A stretch of DNA of 64,000 nucleotides from Arthrobacter_B citreus (lineage in GTDB: Bacteria; Actinomycetota; Actinomycetes; Actinomycetales; Micrococcaceae): NCBI RefSeq assembly GCF_042429235.1, contig NZ_JBHMBA010000002.1, one strand, 5' to 3'. The translations under genes were made by a program, and so were the position numbers. Positions 49,743 through 58,548 of the stretch are shown here, in pieces; within the stretch, counting starts at the first letter, position 1, and every line of letters begins with the position of its first letter. The notes beneath the pieces were generated by a model that saw nothing but the letters and a program-made list of their open reading frames with translations, did no database searches and was not told where the DNA came from.

Positions 49743-50699
49743 TCAGGGAGTGTTGTTGAGAATGGGCCGACGGCGGGAAACAGTTTTCACCAGTCCAACC
49801 AGCAGGCGGTCGCTGAGGAATCCCAGGAGGCCGATAAAGACCATTCCGGCAACAATGAGGTCGGTTTTTGACACTTCCTTGGCCTCGGTAATCATTGCCC
49901 CAAGTCCGACCGTAATGCCCGTCGTCTCGCCCACCACCAGCACCACCCAAGCCAGGCCAAGCGCCACCCTGAGGCCGCTGATCATCCCGGGAACCGCGGC
50001 CGGGATGACGACCTTGTAGAGGGCCTGCACCTTGGGCGTGCCCAGCATGGCTGCAGCTTCCAGCAGCCTGACGGGCACATGCTGCACCGCGGAGATGGTG
50101 TTCAGGAGGATCGGAAACACGGCCGAGAGAAACACCAGGAAAATGGTGGACCGGTCGCCGATGCCGATGATGATCAGGGCCAGCGGAACCCATGCCGTGA
50201 CCGGAATGGGGCGGATCAGGTTAAGCGTTGGCTCCAGCAGCTGCGACATCAGCTTTGAGCGGCCCATCAGGACACCCAGGGGAATCGCAACCAGCATTGC
50301 GAGGCCAAAACCGGAGAAGACCCTGACAACGCTTGCCTGCGTGTGCCGGAGCAGCTCCCCGCTGAAGGGATCGTTGATGATTCCGCCCACCGCAACATCG
50401 GCCAGCCTTGTCGCAACGGCGCCGGGCGAAGGAACCTGCGCCATCCTGATGTCCAGCGGCAGGGTCCAGCCCTGGCGGACCCCCAGGTCCCACAGAAGGA
50501 CCAGCAGTATCGGCGCGGGCAGGGCCAGGAGGACCTGCCGCAGGCCTGACCGGTTGCGCCGCGGACGCTTACTGCCCGACGGTGCCGGTGTGGCGCCTGC
50601 AGCAACCGCCGTGCTGATGCCGTGGCCGTCCCCCGCCGGGGAATACGAAGCGGCCATCGTCCCGCCCGCCGCGGCCGGTCCTGACATTGCCGCGGTCAC
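49743..50699 (-). CDS. ABC transporter permease, SsuC/TauC-type
   Basis: Inner-membrane subunit of 318 residues with about six membrane segments after a flexible 40-residue N-terminus ending in RPRRNRSGLRQ. LEAAAMLGTPKVQALYKVVIP near residue 215 is the EAA-like coupling loop. The GTG start at 50699 overlaps the binding-protein stop by four bases (GTGA), so translation is coupled; an ATG four codons later is the alternative. Confidence 0.93.
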   Translation of the reverse strand: MTAAMSGPAAAGGTMAASYSPAGDGHGISTAVAAGATPAPSGSKRPRRNRSGLRQVLLALPAPILLVLLWDLGVRQGWTLPLDIRMAQVPSPGAVATRLADVAVGGIINDPFSGELLRHTQASVVRVFSGFGLAMLVAIPLGVLMGRSKLMSQLLEPTLNLIRPIPVTAWVPLALIIIGIGDRSTIFLVFLSAVFPILLNTISAVQHVPVRLLEAAAMLGTPKVQALYKVVIPAAVPGMISGLRVALGLAWVVLVVGETTGITVGLGAMITEAKEVSKTDLIVAGMVFIGLLGFLSDRLLVGLVKTVSRRRPILNNTP

Positions 50700-51667
50700 G
50701 GGGTACCCGCTGTTGCAGAAGCGTCAAGGAACCGGGTGTGGAGGTAGTCGGTGATTTCCGGTGCGGAATCGATGCTGCCGATGGCGACCATTTGCCGGGC
50801 CAGTTCATCCACCTGGCCGATGTATTCATCGTCCAGGGAGGACCTGAGCCAGATGTTCTCCACCGCACTGTCCAGCACCTCCTGGTCGAAGGTGAATTGA
50901 CTCTGGACCCCGTCCACCCATGCCTTCTTGTCACCGAGGAGGTGGTTGGTTGCCTTGATGTGGGTTTCCACCATCGCTTCAACCAGTTCGGCGTCAGAGT
51001 CCATCACTCCGGTGTTGGTGGCCAACCCGATGTTGACTCTTCCGATTCCGGTTTCATAAGGGGACGTCACCGAGACAGCGCCGGCCAGCTTGGCAATGGA
51101 GGCGCCAACCTCTGCTCCGGAGAAGGCATCAATGTCACCCCTGCTGAGTGCATCGGCCATCTCCGCATAGCCGATGTTGATCATTTCCACATCGGTGTCC
51201 GGGTCGATGCCTTCGGCTGCCAGGGTCAGCCGCAGGACGATCTCCTGGGAGGAGCCGGGCACATATCCGATCTTCTTTCCCCGGAGGTCCGCGGTTGAGG
51301 CGATCCCGGGCTTGCCGATGATGCCGCTGCCGCCGTCGGCCCCGGACGCGATCAATTCGATCTCCTCGCCCTGTGCCGCCCCGGCAATAATGGTTGGCAC
51401 CCCCAGCAGGGCAAAGTCGACGTCTCCGGAGAGAAGCGCGTTCTTCTCATCGGTTGAGTTGGACATGGGAACAACTTCGATGGTGACGCCTTCCGGAGCG
51501 AACTGTTCGTAGGCGTAGGCGGCGAAAAGGTGCGGCTGGCGCTGCGTGGCGACTTTTACGATCCGGTCATCCCCGGCTGCGGCCTGGGTCTCACCCGTAC
51601 AGCCGGCCAGAAGCAGCATCGCGCTGATGGAGAGGCCGGCGGTGATTGCCGTTTTCATGGGTTTCAT
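50696..51667 (-). CDS. ABC transporter binding lipoprotein, nitrate/taurine class
   Basis: Lipoprotein of 323 residues. The signal ends LLLAGC with Cys23. The mature part has the family layout: IVKVATQRQPHLFAAYAYEQ, then NALLSGDVDFALLGVP near residue 80 and LRGKKIGYVPGSSQEIVLRL near 125. AAGGAG lies five bases before the ATG at 51667. It follows the formamidase-like gene by 29 bases. The ligand is unknown; the enzymes around it point to an amide-containing nitrogen source. Confidence 0.93.
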   Translation of the reverse strand: MKPMKTAITAGLSISAMLLLAGCTGETQAAAGDDRIVKVATQRQPHLFAAYAYEQFAPEGVTIEVVPMSNSTDEKNALLSGDVDFALLGVPTIIAGAAQGEEIELIASGADGGSGIIGKPGIASTADLRGKKIGYVPGSSQEIVLRLTLAAEGIDPDTDVEMINIGYAEMADALSRGDIDAFSGAEVGASIAKLAGAVSVTSPYETGIGRVNIGLATNTGVMDSDAELVEAMVETHIKATNHLLGDKKAWVDGVQSQFTFDQEVLDSAVENIWLRSSLDDEYIGQVDELARQMVAIGSIDSAPEITDYLHTRFLDASATAGTP

Positions 51668-51696
51668 GGTGCTCCTTATGGTGGGTGTCGTGGATG

Positions 51697-52842
51697 TCAG
51701 GCGAGTGGGCCCAGCAGGGTTCTCCCCAGCGGGGTGCGGGACAGGGCGGGAAAGTCTGAGACCCTGATCTGCCCGTGGACGCCCCGCACCTGGTCCACTG
51801 CTTGGGAGATCTGGAAGTCTGCCGCAGCACTGAGATACAGGTAGGCGAGTCTTCGCTCCATCCCGAACAGTCCGGTCAGCAGCTCTATCCCGTTGGTGAC
51901 GCAGTGGCGGAGGGCTACGTTCAGATCCTCGTGGAGACCGGTCGGCACGAGCAGGTCCCCGGCGGTGGCGAAGGGCCCGGCCACGCCTGCGAGCCGGGAA
52001 CCGATCTCCGCGGCCGGAACGAGCTGGACCGTCAGCGTGGCGCGCAGTGGCGCTTCCAGGGCCGTCAGGGCGACTTCGCCATTTCCCTGTGCGTAGTGCG
52101 GGTCACCGATATAGAACAGGGCGTCCGGAACCTGCACCGGAAGGTAGAGAGTGGCGCCTTCCGTCAGCACCTTGATGTCGATGTTGCCGCCGTGCAGGCC
52201 CGGGGGCACTGAATGGGCACGGGTGTCCGAGTCAGCGGCGACGCCCATGATTCCGAGGAACGGTGCCAGGGGAAAGGCCGCCTTTTCCGCACCGGCGTCC
52301 GGGTGCAGGGGCATGGTGCCGTACCAGGAGCCGGACCGTTCCTCCACGGAACAAAACTGGCTGTAGGTGCCGTCCAGGCCGCTGTCGCCGCTGAGCACTC
52401 CCTTGGCGTGGCGGGTGGAAATGACCCCGTACGGGACGCGCATGCTCAGCTTGTCGATCCGGACTGCCAGCAGGTCTCCCGGCAGAGCACCGGCAACCGC
52501 AATGGGCCCGGTCACGATGTGGGGTCCGTCTGCATCGCTGCGGGCTACCCGGCCGGCCACGTCAACGGTGTCGCTGAGGATGTCCGCTGCCGGTACGCCG
52601 TGATGCCGGAAGTACCCCAGGGGATCACTCCCCTGGTCGCTCATCATTCCTTCGTGGCTGACGGTGTCGACCACAATCGTCTGTCCGGGTGCCACGGTGA
52701 GGACGGCTGCGTCGCCGCGGGACGGCAGACGGCCCCAGAGGACATTTTCGGGCGATGCCGGGAGGTAAGCCGATCCCGAAACGATGCCGCTCTCCGGCTG
52801 CAGGACCGGGAATGGTGCGGTGGTGATAGTGGGCACGGGCAT
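51697..52842 (-). CDS. acetamidase/formamidase family protein
   Basis: Hydrolase of 381 residues in the FmdA/AmdA family, which releases ammonia from formamide, acetamide or similar. Family features include VDTVSHEGMMSDQGSDPLGYF near residue 65, HIVTGPIAVAGALPGDLLAVR near 110, HGGNIDIKVL near 215 and FYIGDPHYAQGNGEVALTA near 245 with metal ligands. Start is ATG at 52842 after GGAGAGG. It is the first gene of the leftward operon and lies opposite the FCD regulator. Its pairing with an importer and an amidase suggests stepwise hydrolysis of an imported compound. Confidence 0.92.
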   Translation of the reverse strand: MPVPTITTAPFPVLQPESGIVSGSAYLPASPENVLWGRLPSRGDAAVLTVAPGQTIVVDTVSHEGMMSDQGSDPLGYFRHHGVPAADILSDTVDVAGRVARSDADGPHIVTGPIAVAGALPGDLLAVRIDKLSMRVPYGVISTRHAKGVLSGDSGLDGTYSQFCSVEERSGSWYGTMPLHPDAGAEKAAFPLAPFLGIMGVAADSDTRAHSVPPGLHGGNIDIKVLTEGATLYLPVQVPDALFYIGDPHYAQGNGEVALTALEAPLRATLTVQLVPAAEIGSRLAGVAGPFATAGDLLVPTGLHEDLNVALRHCVTNGIELLTGLFGMERRLAYLYLSAAADFQISQAVDQVRGVHGQIRVSDFPALSRTPLGRTLLGPLA

Positions 52843-52874
52843 CCTCTCCAAGCGAATGGTGTCAACCGAAAAAA

Positions 52875-52887
52875 TTGGTCTGACCAA
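52875..52887. promoter_or_regulatory. FadR-type operator TTGGTCTGACCAA
   Basis: Perfect palindrome TTGGTC-T-GACCAA, the TGGTnnnACCA pattern of FadR-subfamily GntR sites. It is 33 bases upstream of the formamidase-like start. Related sites lie at 53003-53015 (TTGGTCTG half) and 53025-53037, nearer the regulator gene. Confidence 0.8.
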
Positions 52888-53002
52888 CTGATGAATTTGA
52901 GCCTAAGTGAGGAATTCGCCGTATTTGCCGGTTAAACCAAAGCGTCACGACCCTTTTACGAGCTGGAAACATAGGGCCGACGCACGGTGCCAATCCTTGT
53001 AA

Positions 53003-53037
53003 TTGGTCTGCTCATTGGGCCATATTGATCTGACAAA
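53003..53037. promoter_or_regulatory. secondary FadR-type sites before the regulator
   Basis: A half-site TTGGTCTG (53003-53010) and an imperfect palindrome TTGATCTGACAAA (53025-53037), 19-31 bases before the regulator ATG. They resemble the perfect site at 52875-52887 and suggest autoregulation. Confidence 0.6.
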
Positions 53038-53055
53038 AGAGGACGGAGTCACACA

Positions 53056-53799
53056 ATGAACATCCCCCCTCTGGTGAGGCGGTCCCGAAGCATCAGCACC
53101 GAATTGGCCGCCCATTTGGAGAATCTGATTAGTGGCGGAAAGCTGCAGCCGGGTGAAAAGCTGCCGCCGGAAAGGGAGCTGGCGGCGTCAATGGGTGTAT
53201 CCAGGGCATCCCTGCGGCAGGCAATGTTCGAGCTGGAATCAAAAAACCTCATTGAACGGCGCCAGGGCAGCGGGAGCGTGGTCATGGGGCAGCAGCAGGT
53301 TGTTTCCGACCTCTACGAGCGGTTTGGCCCGTTGAACGCCGAACTCGAAAATGCACTGGAACTGCGCGACCTCGTGGAACCCCGCATTGCGGAACTGGCG
53401 GCGCTGCGGGCCGCAGACTCCAACCTCCTGTCCCTGGAGGATGTCCTGCTGCGCAGCAATGAAAACCTGTCCGCGCACGAGTCCATTCTGTTGGACGTGC
53501 AATTCCACACGCTGCTCGCCCACGCCGCGCAGAATCCGCTCCTGGTAACGCTCTGCACAATGACCGGCGGATGGACGGAGGACCTGCGCCGGCTGTCGCA
53601 CGAACACGCGCAGGGGCGCAGGGTCTCGCTCGAGGGCCACCGCAAAATCTTCGAAGCGGTAGCTGCAAGGGACGGGGCCGGGGCGGCACGGGCCATGGAG
53701 GAACACCTCCGCGAGGTCAGCACACTGGCACTGAGAGAGAACCAGGATCTGCAGCACAGCACCTCGAGGAAGGAAGGTGCTGGAGACGGAGCATCCTGA
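53056..53799 (+). CDS. GntR family regulator, FadR/FCD type
   Basis: Regulator of 247 residues. The winged helix-turn-helix is at residues 10-75 (LAAHLENLISGGKLQPGEKL, SMGVSRASLRQAMFELESKN). The FCD effector domain is from about 95 to 235, with metal/ligand residues likely in RDLVEPRIAELAALRA and the HTLLAHAAQNPLL helix. A GGAG box seven bases upstream supports the ATG at 53056. It is divergent from the amide-utilisation operon and probably controls it through TTGGTCTGACCAA. Confidence 0.93.
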   Translation: MNIPPLVRRSRSISTELAAHLENLISGGKLQPGEKLPPERELAASMGVSRASLRQAMFELESKNLIERRQGSGSVVMGQQQVVSDLYERFGPLNAELENALELRDLVEPRIAELAALRAADSNLLSLEDVLLRSNENLSAHESILLDVQFHTLLAHAAQNPLLVTLCTMTGGWTEDLRRLSHEHAQGRRVSLEGHRKIFEAVAARDGAGAARAMEEHLREVSTLALRENQDLQHSTSRKEGAGDGAS

Positions 53800-53842
53800 C
53801 GGAACCTCGCGTTGCACGGGGCAGGCAGCCGGGGCAAAAGAA

Positions 53843-53870
53843 AACACCCCGGTCCGAAGACCGGGGTGTT
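53843..53870 (-). terminator. intrinsic terminator of tRNA-Leu
   Basis: Perfect 12-bp stem AACACCCCGGTC (53843-53854) with GACCGGGGTGTT (53859-53870) and CGAA loop. On the minus strand it is followed by TTTTCTTTT, so it ends the leftward tRNA transcript. It could also stop the convergent regulator transcript, though the T-run on that side is absent. Confidence 0.88.
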
Positions 53871-53918
53871 ACCGATGCCGCGACACATCCGGAAACGATG
53901 TCTCGACTCATCACAAGG

Positions 53919-54000
53919 TGCCCGAAGTGGGACTCGAACCCACACACCTCTCGATACTGCATTTTGAGTGCAGCGCGTCTGCCAATTCCGCCATTCGGGC
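53919..54000 (-). tRNA. tRNA-Leu (anticodon CAA)
   Basis: An 82-base type II tRNA. The acceptor stem GCCCGAA pairs with TTCGGGC. The anticodon stem CTGCA/TGCAG holds the loop CTCAAAA with anticodon CAA, which reads UUG. There is a long variable arm, and the T arm is GTGGG-TTCGAGT-CCCAC. The 3' CCA is not encoded (the discriminator A is followed by CC, then T). Confidence 0.96.
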
Positions 54001-54129
54001 CGGCCCTGCGGCGTGAATCACAAAGTTCACATTCCGTGTTGGGCGCGAATCTACTCTACATGCGGATAGGCTATTTCTGTGAACTGTCAGTTCGCACACG
54101 GCAGTCCAACCGCATTCTGAGGAGCACCA

Positions 54130-54735
54130 GTGTCTGAGTCAACCGAGCCCGCCCCCTCCAATACACCGGCGCGGCGCGTCATCGTCGCAGAAGACGAGAC
54201 GCTGATCCGCCTCGATATCGTGGAAATCCTCACCGGTGAGGGATACGACGTCGTCGGCGAAGCCGACAATGGCGAGAAGGCCGTCCAGCTGGCCACCGAG
54301 CTCAAGCCGGACTTGGTCCTGATGGACGTCAAGATGCCGGTCATGGACGGCATCACCGCCGCCGAGCAGATCGTCAAGGCCCGCATTGCCCCCGTAGTCC
54401 TGCTGACCGCGTTCAGCCAGAAGGAACTGGTGGAGCGTGCCCGTGAGGCCGGCGCCATGGCTTACGTGGTCAAGCCTTTCACTCCCGCGGACCTCATCCC
54501 CGCCATCGAAATTGCCCTCTCCCGCCACGAGGAAATCAAGGCGCTTGAGGACGAGGTCAGCGACCTCAAGGAACAGTTCGCCACCCGCAAGCTGGTGGAG
54601 CGCGCCAAATCGCTGCTGACCACCAAGATGGGCCTGACCGAGCCTGAGGCCTTCCGCTGGATCCAGAAGACGTCCATGGACCGCCGCTTGAGCATGCGTG
54701 AAGTTGCCGAGACCATCATCAACCAGGTCAACTAG
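54130..54735 (+). CDS. pdtaR: ANTAR response regulator, PdtaR-like
   Basis: Two-component response regulator of 201 residues that acts by binding RNA to prevent transcription termination. The receiver domain has acidic residues Glu21-Asp22 (VAEDETLIRLDI), phosphoacceptor Asp66 in LMDVKMP and Lys in VVKPF near 120. A coiled-coil linker leads to the ANTAR domain (LVERAKSLLTTKMGLTEPEA, then RRLSMREVAETII) at about 145-200. The GTG at 54130 has GAGGAG five bases upstream. The partner kinase PdtaS is not nearby. The gene symbol follows the mycobacterial orthologue. Confidence 0.93.
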   Translation: MSESTEPAPSNTPARRVIVAEDETLIRLDIVEILTGEGYDVVGEADNGEKAVQLATELKPDLVLMDVKMPVMDGITAAEQIVKARIAPVVLLTAFSQKELVERAREAGAMAYVVKPFTPADLIPAIEIALSRHEEIKALEDEVSDLKEQFATRKLVERAKSLLTTKMGLTEPEAFRWIQKTSMDRRLSMREVAETIINQVN

Positions 54736-54801
54736 GACCACCGGCGGGCGCTCCTGAACCATCCCTGCCGAAGTGGCTCTATGAACCAAAGGACCAGCAA
54801 A

Positions 54802-54833
54802 CGGTTCTGCCCGGCGTCGGGCAGGACCGTTTT
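54802..54833 (+). terminator. intrinsic terminator after the ANTAR gene
   Basis: Stem CGGTTCTGCCCG (54802-54813) with CGGGCAGGACCG (54818-54829), one G-U pair, loop GCGT, followed by TTTT. It ends the rightward transcript. The remaining gap to 55042 shows no gene. Confidence 0.9.
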
Positions 54834-55042
54834 GTCTGCCCCGGTTTAGCTGCCGGCCCCTGTAGCTCCGCCCTCCCCCACCACGCGCCGGTTCCGCCCC
54901 GCCATGCCCGCAACAGCGGTGGAACCTATCGGCAGGGGCGCGCCAGCCCTATATTGGTGCCAGAAACTACCGGTGCCGCACACCGGGCTGCCGGGTCCGC
55001 AGGCCAGGAATCCGGGCCCTCGTCGGAGCTCCGAGGAGGAAC

Positions 55043-56230
55043 ATGGCTGCCAGTCCGCATCTGCTCCAGGCTCCTCCCCTCACAAATTTCGTGCTGTCCC
55101 GGCCGCAGTTGGTGATCGCTCCCGGCACCGGCACCACCATGATCTGGTCCTGCGCCGGATCCGGAAAAACAACCCTGCTGGCGCAGTGGGCGGACGAACT
55201 GAAAGCAGCCGGCGAAGCCGCGGCCTGGATCAGCCTTCCGGCAGCCGGAACACCGCGGCACCGGCTGGCCGCCCTGACCTGCGCCTCCATTGCCGCCGCC
55301 CAAGTACCCGGATGCCCGCCGGGTGCAGGCGGAGCACGGCTGAACCTGCTGCTTGACGATGTCCACCATCTGAGCGATCCCGGCGAAATCCGGTGGCTGG
55401 ATCAACTCATCAAAGCCCGGCCCCGGGAGGTCCGGATTGTCCTCACCGGGCGTCATCCACCGGACCTTCACGGCAGCACCGGGTTAGCCCGGTCCTCCGA
55501 CCCCGCAGTGGTGTACGGCACCGCCGACCTGGCCTTCACGACGGCCGAAACGGCAGCCTTCTTCGCTCTCCGCGGCCTTCGCCTGGCGCCTTCGGAAGTC
55601 GATGCCATCCACCGGCGCACCGGTGGATGGGCGGCGGCCCTGACCCTGCTGGCGGAATTCCTGCCCCGGGCCGCTTCACCCCTTCCACTGGACTTTGAGC
55701 CGGGTCACCGGGCAGCTGCCGACTATCTGGTCGCGGAGATTCTGGATCTGCTTCCGGCGGCCTACTTCGGCTTTCTGCTCACCCTTTGCGTGGCCGATGC
55801 GGTGACCGTTCCGCTTGCCGTCCGGCTCACCCAGCGGGCAGACGCCAGCCTGTTGCTGGACCATTTGGAACACCGGACCGGATTGTTGAACCGGTCCGTT
55901 TCCGGAGGGATGCCCGTTTACATCTTCCACCCGGTCCTGCTGAGGTATCTGCGCACCGAATTCCGCCGGCGCGACCTTGCCGGATACGCCCGGGCGCTTA
56001 CTACCGCTCCGGCCAGCAACGCTCCCCCGGCGGGTACAGGTCCACTGACTCCCAAGGAACAGGAAATCCTCCAGGAGCTGCCCCGCCATCAGACCATCCG
56101 GGAAATTGCGGCACGGCAGCGTCTCAGCCCCAACACAGTGAAGACCCATCTGCGGGTCGTGTACCAAAAGCTCGGTGTTCGAAACCGGACGGCGGCCGTG
56201 AAAAAGGCCGTTGAACAGGGGCTTTTGTAG
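55043..56230 (+). CDS. compact LuxR/MalT-type ATPase regulator
   Basis: Regulator of 395 residues. Walker A CAGSGKTT is at residues 37-44 and Walker B LLLDDVHHL near 103. These, with GGWAAALTLLAEFL near 195, belong to the MalT/LAL STAND ATPase module. A winged-helix part ends near residue 320 (FHPVLLRYLRTEFRR). The C-terminal LuxR helix-turn-helix is LTPKEQEILQELPRHQTIRE... through TVKTHLRVVYQKLGVRNRT at about 335-390. Full MalT-type proteins are ~900 residues with a long TPR sensor domain; here it is absent. GAGGAGGAAC precedes the ATG. Confidence 0.85.
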   Translation: MAASPHLLQAPPLTNFVLSRPQLVIAPGTGTTMIWSCAGSGKTTLLAQWADELKAAGEAAAWISLPAAGTPRHRLAALTCASIAAAQVPGCPPGAGGARLNLLLDDVHHLSDPGEIRWLDQLIKARPREVRIVLTGRHPPDLHGSTGLARSSDPAVVYGTADLAFTTAETAAFFALRGLRLAPSEVDAIHRRTGGWAAALTLLAEFLPRAASPLPLDFEPGHRAAADYLVAEILDLLPAAYFGFLLTLCVADAVTVPLAVRLTQRADASLLLDHLEHRTGLLNRSVSGGMPVYIFHPVLLRYLRTEFRRRDLAGYARALTTAPASNAPPAGTGPLTPKEQEILQELPRHQTIREIAARQRLSPNTVKTHLRVVYQKLGVRNRTAAVKKAVEQGLL

Positions 56231-56254
56231 TCCCCCGCGGGATGCGGACGCTGC

Positions 56255-58120
56255 CTACGGAAGGATGATGTTGAAAGCCGGGTCCCCGGCCGTGATCACG
56301 CCCAGCAGGGCCGGCAGGACCGCCTCGCTTCCGGTGATCTCCAGTCCCGGGGAGCTGGTGTCCCCGCCGAGCAGGGCGAGCATCCGTGCCTTGCTTAGCC
56401 GGATCTCAGTATCGGCGGGCACTCCCGCCTCCTCCCGGTGGATGAGGACGCCGTTGCGCAGGGTGAGGTGGTGGACGGTATCAAGGTCGGTAAACACCAC
56501 ATTCACCGACAACTCCAGGTCCCAGGCGGACGGGCCGTCCACCGAGATGGCGAGCGACTCGAAAAGCTGGTCGGGGGTCAGCTGTGCGAGGAGTGCCGAC
56601 GAGGACACAACGCTGGGAGTCCCGAAGTTTCCCGTCCGCAGCTCCGCGGCACCGGAGAGAAAGAAGTTCCGCCAGGTGCCGTTTTCGGCACCATACCCCA
56701 GTTGTTCCAGGGTATCGGCATACAGTTGCCGTACCCCGGGATGCTCCGGATCGACAAAAACGGCATGGTCCAGAAGAGTGGCGGCCCACCGGTAATCGCC
56801 GTCGTGGAATGCTGTTTGCGCCGTATCGAGCACGCGGTCCAGTCCACCCATGGCGTCGACGTACCGGGCGGCAAGCTCTGCGGGCGGATGCGGCCACAGC
56901 CGGCCCGGGTTTCCGTCAAACCAGCCCATGTAGCGCTGATAAACGGCTTTCACATTGTGGCTGACTGATCCGTAGTACCCGCGGGCATGCCAGGCATTCC
57001 GCAGGGCCGGCGGCAGTTCAAGGAGTTCAGCAATCTCGGTGCCGGTGTATCCCTGGTTGATGAAGCGCAGTGTCTGGTCATGCAGGTATGCGTACAGGTC
57101 CCGCTGCAGGGAGAGGAAGGACGCTATCTCTTCCTGCCCCCAGGTGGGCCAATGGTGCGAGGCGAAGACGACATCCGCCCGCCCGCTGAACATTTCGATC
57201 GCTTCAGTGAGATACCCGGCCCAGCCATGGGGGTCCCGAACCGGCGCACCGCGGAGGGTCAGCAGGTTGTGCTGGGTATGGGTGGCGTTCTCCGCCATGC
57301 ACAATGCCCGGAAACGTGGAAAGTAGAAGTGCATTTCCGCCGGCGCCTCGGTTCCCGGCGCCATCTGAAACTCGATCTCGACCCCGTCCACGGTGTGGTT
57401 TTCGCCGGTCCCGGAAATCTCCAGAGTGGGCGCAATCAGACCCACTTCGCCGGTGGACGTCGTCTGGCCCAGCCCGGCCCCCACCCTGGATTGTGGGCCG
57501 GCCTCAAGCGCGGCACCGTACATGTATCCCGCGCGTCGGGCCATCGCCGTTCCGGCAAAGACATTCTCGGACACGGCATGGTGCACAAAGCCCTCCGGGG
57601 CAATCACCGCTACCCGGCCGTCATCAACCTCAGCCTGGCTTGCCACTCCAAACACGCCGCCAAAATGATCAATGTGGCTGTGCGTGTAGATGACGGCCCT
57701 CACGGTCCTGTCTCCCCGGTGGGCACGGTACAGCCCGAGCGCTGCCGCAGCCGTTTCGGTGGAGATGAGCGGGTCAATAACGATGACGCCGGTGTCCCCC
57801 TCGACAAACGTGATGTTCGACAGATCAAGCCCGCGAACCTGGTAAATCCCCGGCACAACCTCGAACAGGCCCTGTTTGGCCACCAAGCCGGACTGGCGCC
57901 ACAGGCTGGGATGGACTGAGGCCGGAGCATCGCCGGCCAGGAATCCGTATTGCTCGCTGTCCCACACGACTCGTCCGTCCGGTGCGTGGACGACACCGGG
58001 ATCCAGGGCGGCGATAAAGCCGCGCCCTGCGTTCTGGTCATCGGCCGTGTCCCCGTAGGGCAGCGATGCCGCGCTGTGCCGCTGCGCTTCTTCAATGGTC
58101 GGTTCGACTGGTTTATGCAC
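56255..58120 (-). CDS. alkyl/aryl-sulfatase, SdsA1-type MBL enzyme
   Basis: Zinc metallo-beta-lactamase-fold sulfatase of 621 residues that hydrolyses alkyl sulfates such as dodecyl sulfate. The MBL motif THSHIDHFGG is near residues 143-152, with further ligands in CMAENATHTQHNLLTLRGAP (split by family into NATHT) near 280 and a downstream His. A helical dimerisation domain follows, and the C-terminal SCP2-like domain ends at the stop (WDLELSVNVVFTDL, LIHREEAG). There is no clear signal peptide. I prefer GTG at 58120 since AGGA lies seven bases before it; TTG at 58123 is the alternative. It uses no formylglycine, so it is unrelated to the SUMF1 protein. Confidence 0.92.
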   Translation of the reverse strand: MHKPVEPTIEEAQRHSAASLPYGDTADDQNAGRGFIAALDPGVVHAPDGRVVWDSEQYGFLAGDAPASVHPSLWRQSGLVAKQGLFEVVPGIYQVRGLDLSNITFVEGDTGVIVIDPLISTETAAAALGLYRAHRGDRTVRAVIYTHSHIDHFGGVFGVASQAEVDDGRVAVIAPEGFVHHAVSENVFAGTAMARRAGYMYGAALEAGPQSRVGAGLGQTTSTGEVGLIAPTLEISGTGENHTVDGVEIEFQMAPGTEAPAEMHFYFPRFRALCMAENATHTQHNLLTLRGAPVRDPHGWAGYLTEAIEMFSGRADVVFASHHWPTWGQEEIASFLSLQRDLYAYLHDQTLRFINQGYTGTEIAELLELPPALRNAWHARGYYGSVSHNVKAVYQRYMGWFDGNPGRLWPHPPAELAARYVDAMGGLDRVLDTAQTAFHDGDYRWAATLLDHAVFVDPEHPGVRQLYADTLEQLGYGAENGTWRNFFLSGAAELRTGNFGTPSVVSSSALLAQLTPDQLFESLAISVDGPSAWDLELSVNVVFTDLDTVHHLTLRNGVLIHREEAGVPADTEIRLSKARMLALLGGDTSSPGLEITGSEAVLPALLGVITAGDPAFNIILP

Positions 58121-58158
58121 CAACAGTTCCTGCCTCTTCCGTGCCCCCGCCCAGCCGC

Positions 58159-58548
58159 CTATGCTGTGACAGCCCTGCTCTTAATGGTCTGGAATTCGTC
58201 CGGCGTGATGGCTCCGGCATCAAGAAGGTCCTTGGCCTTGGCAATCTCGTCGCTGGGGCTGCTGCCCGCAACACGGCGAATGTACGCCTCGGTCGATTCC
58301 CGGCTGGCCTGCGCGTCTTCCTGCGCCCGCTCATTCATTCCCCGGCCACGCGCAATGAGGTAGACGAGGACGGTGAGGACAGGAAAGAACAGCAGGAAAA
58401 TCAGCCACACGGCTTTTCCCCAGCCGCTCATACCGCGGTCCCGAAAGAGGTCAGTGATGACGGCGAACAGTGCCATGAGGTAGGCGAAGAAAACTGTGGC
58501 GGCGAAAATCCACCAGATGATGCTCCAAAAATCGTCCCAAAAGTCCAT
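58159..58548 (-). CDS. membrane protein with PLDc_N-like and SHOCT domains
   Basis: A 129-residue protein with two membrane segments (about residues 8-30 and 45-65) of PLDc_N type (GWGKAVWLIFLLFFPVLTVL) and a C-terminal SHOCT motif, IAKAKDLLDAGAITPDEFQT. SHOCT tails occur on many membrane proteins, possibly as oligomerisation modules. The ATG at 58548 (MDFWDDFWS) is the natural start. It is transcribed towards the alkylsulfatase gene, 38 bases ahead of its start. Confidence 0.85.
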   Translation of the reverse strand: MDFWDDFWSIIWWIFAATVFFAYLMALFAVITDLFRDRGMSGWGKAVWLIFLLFFPVLTVLVYLIARGRGMNERAQEDAQASRESTEAYIRRVAGSSPSDEIAKAKDLLDAGAITPDEFQTIKSRAVTA

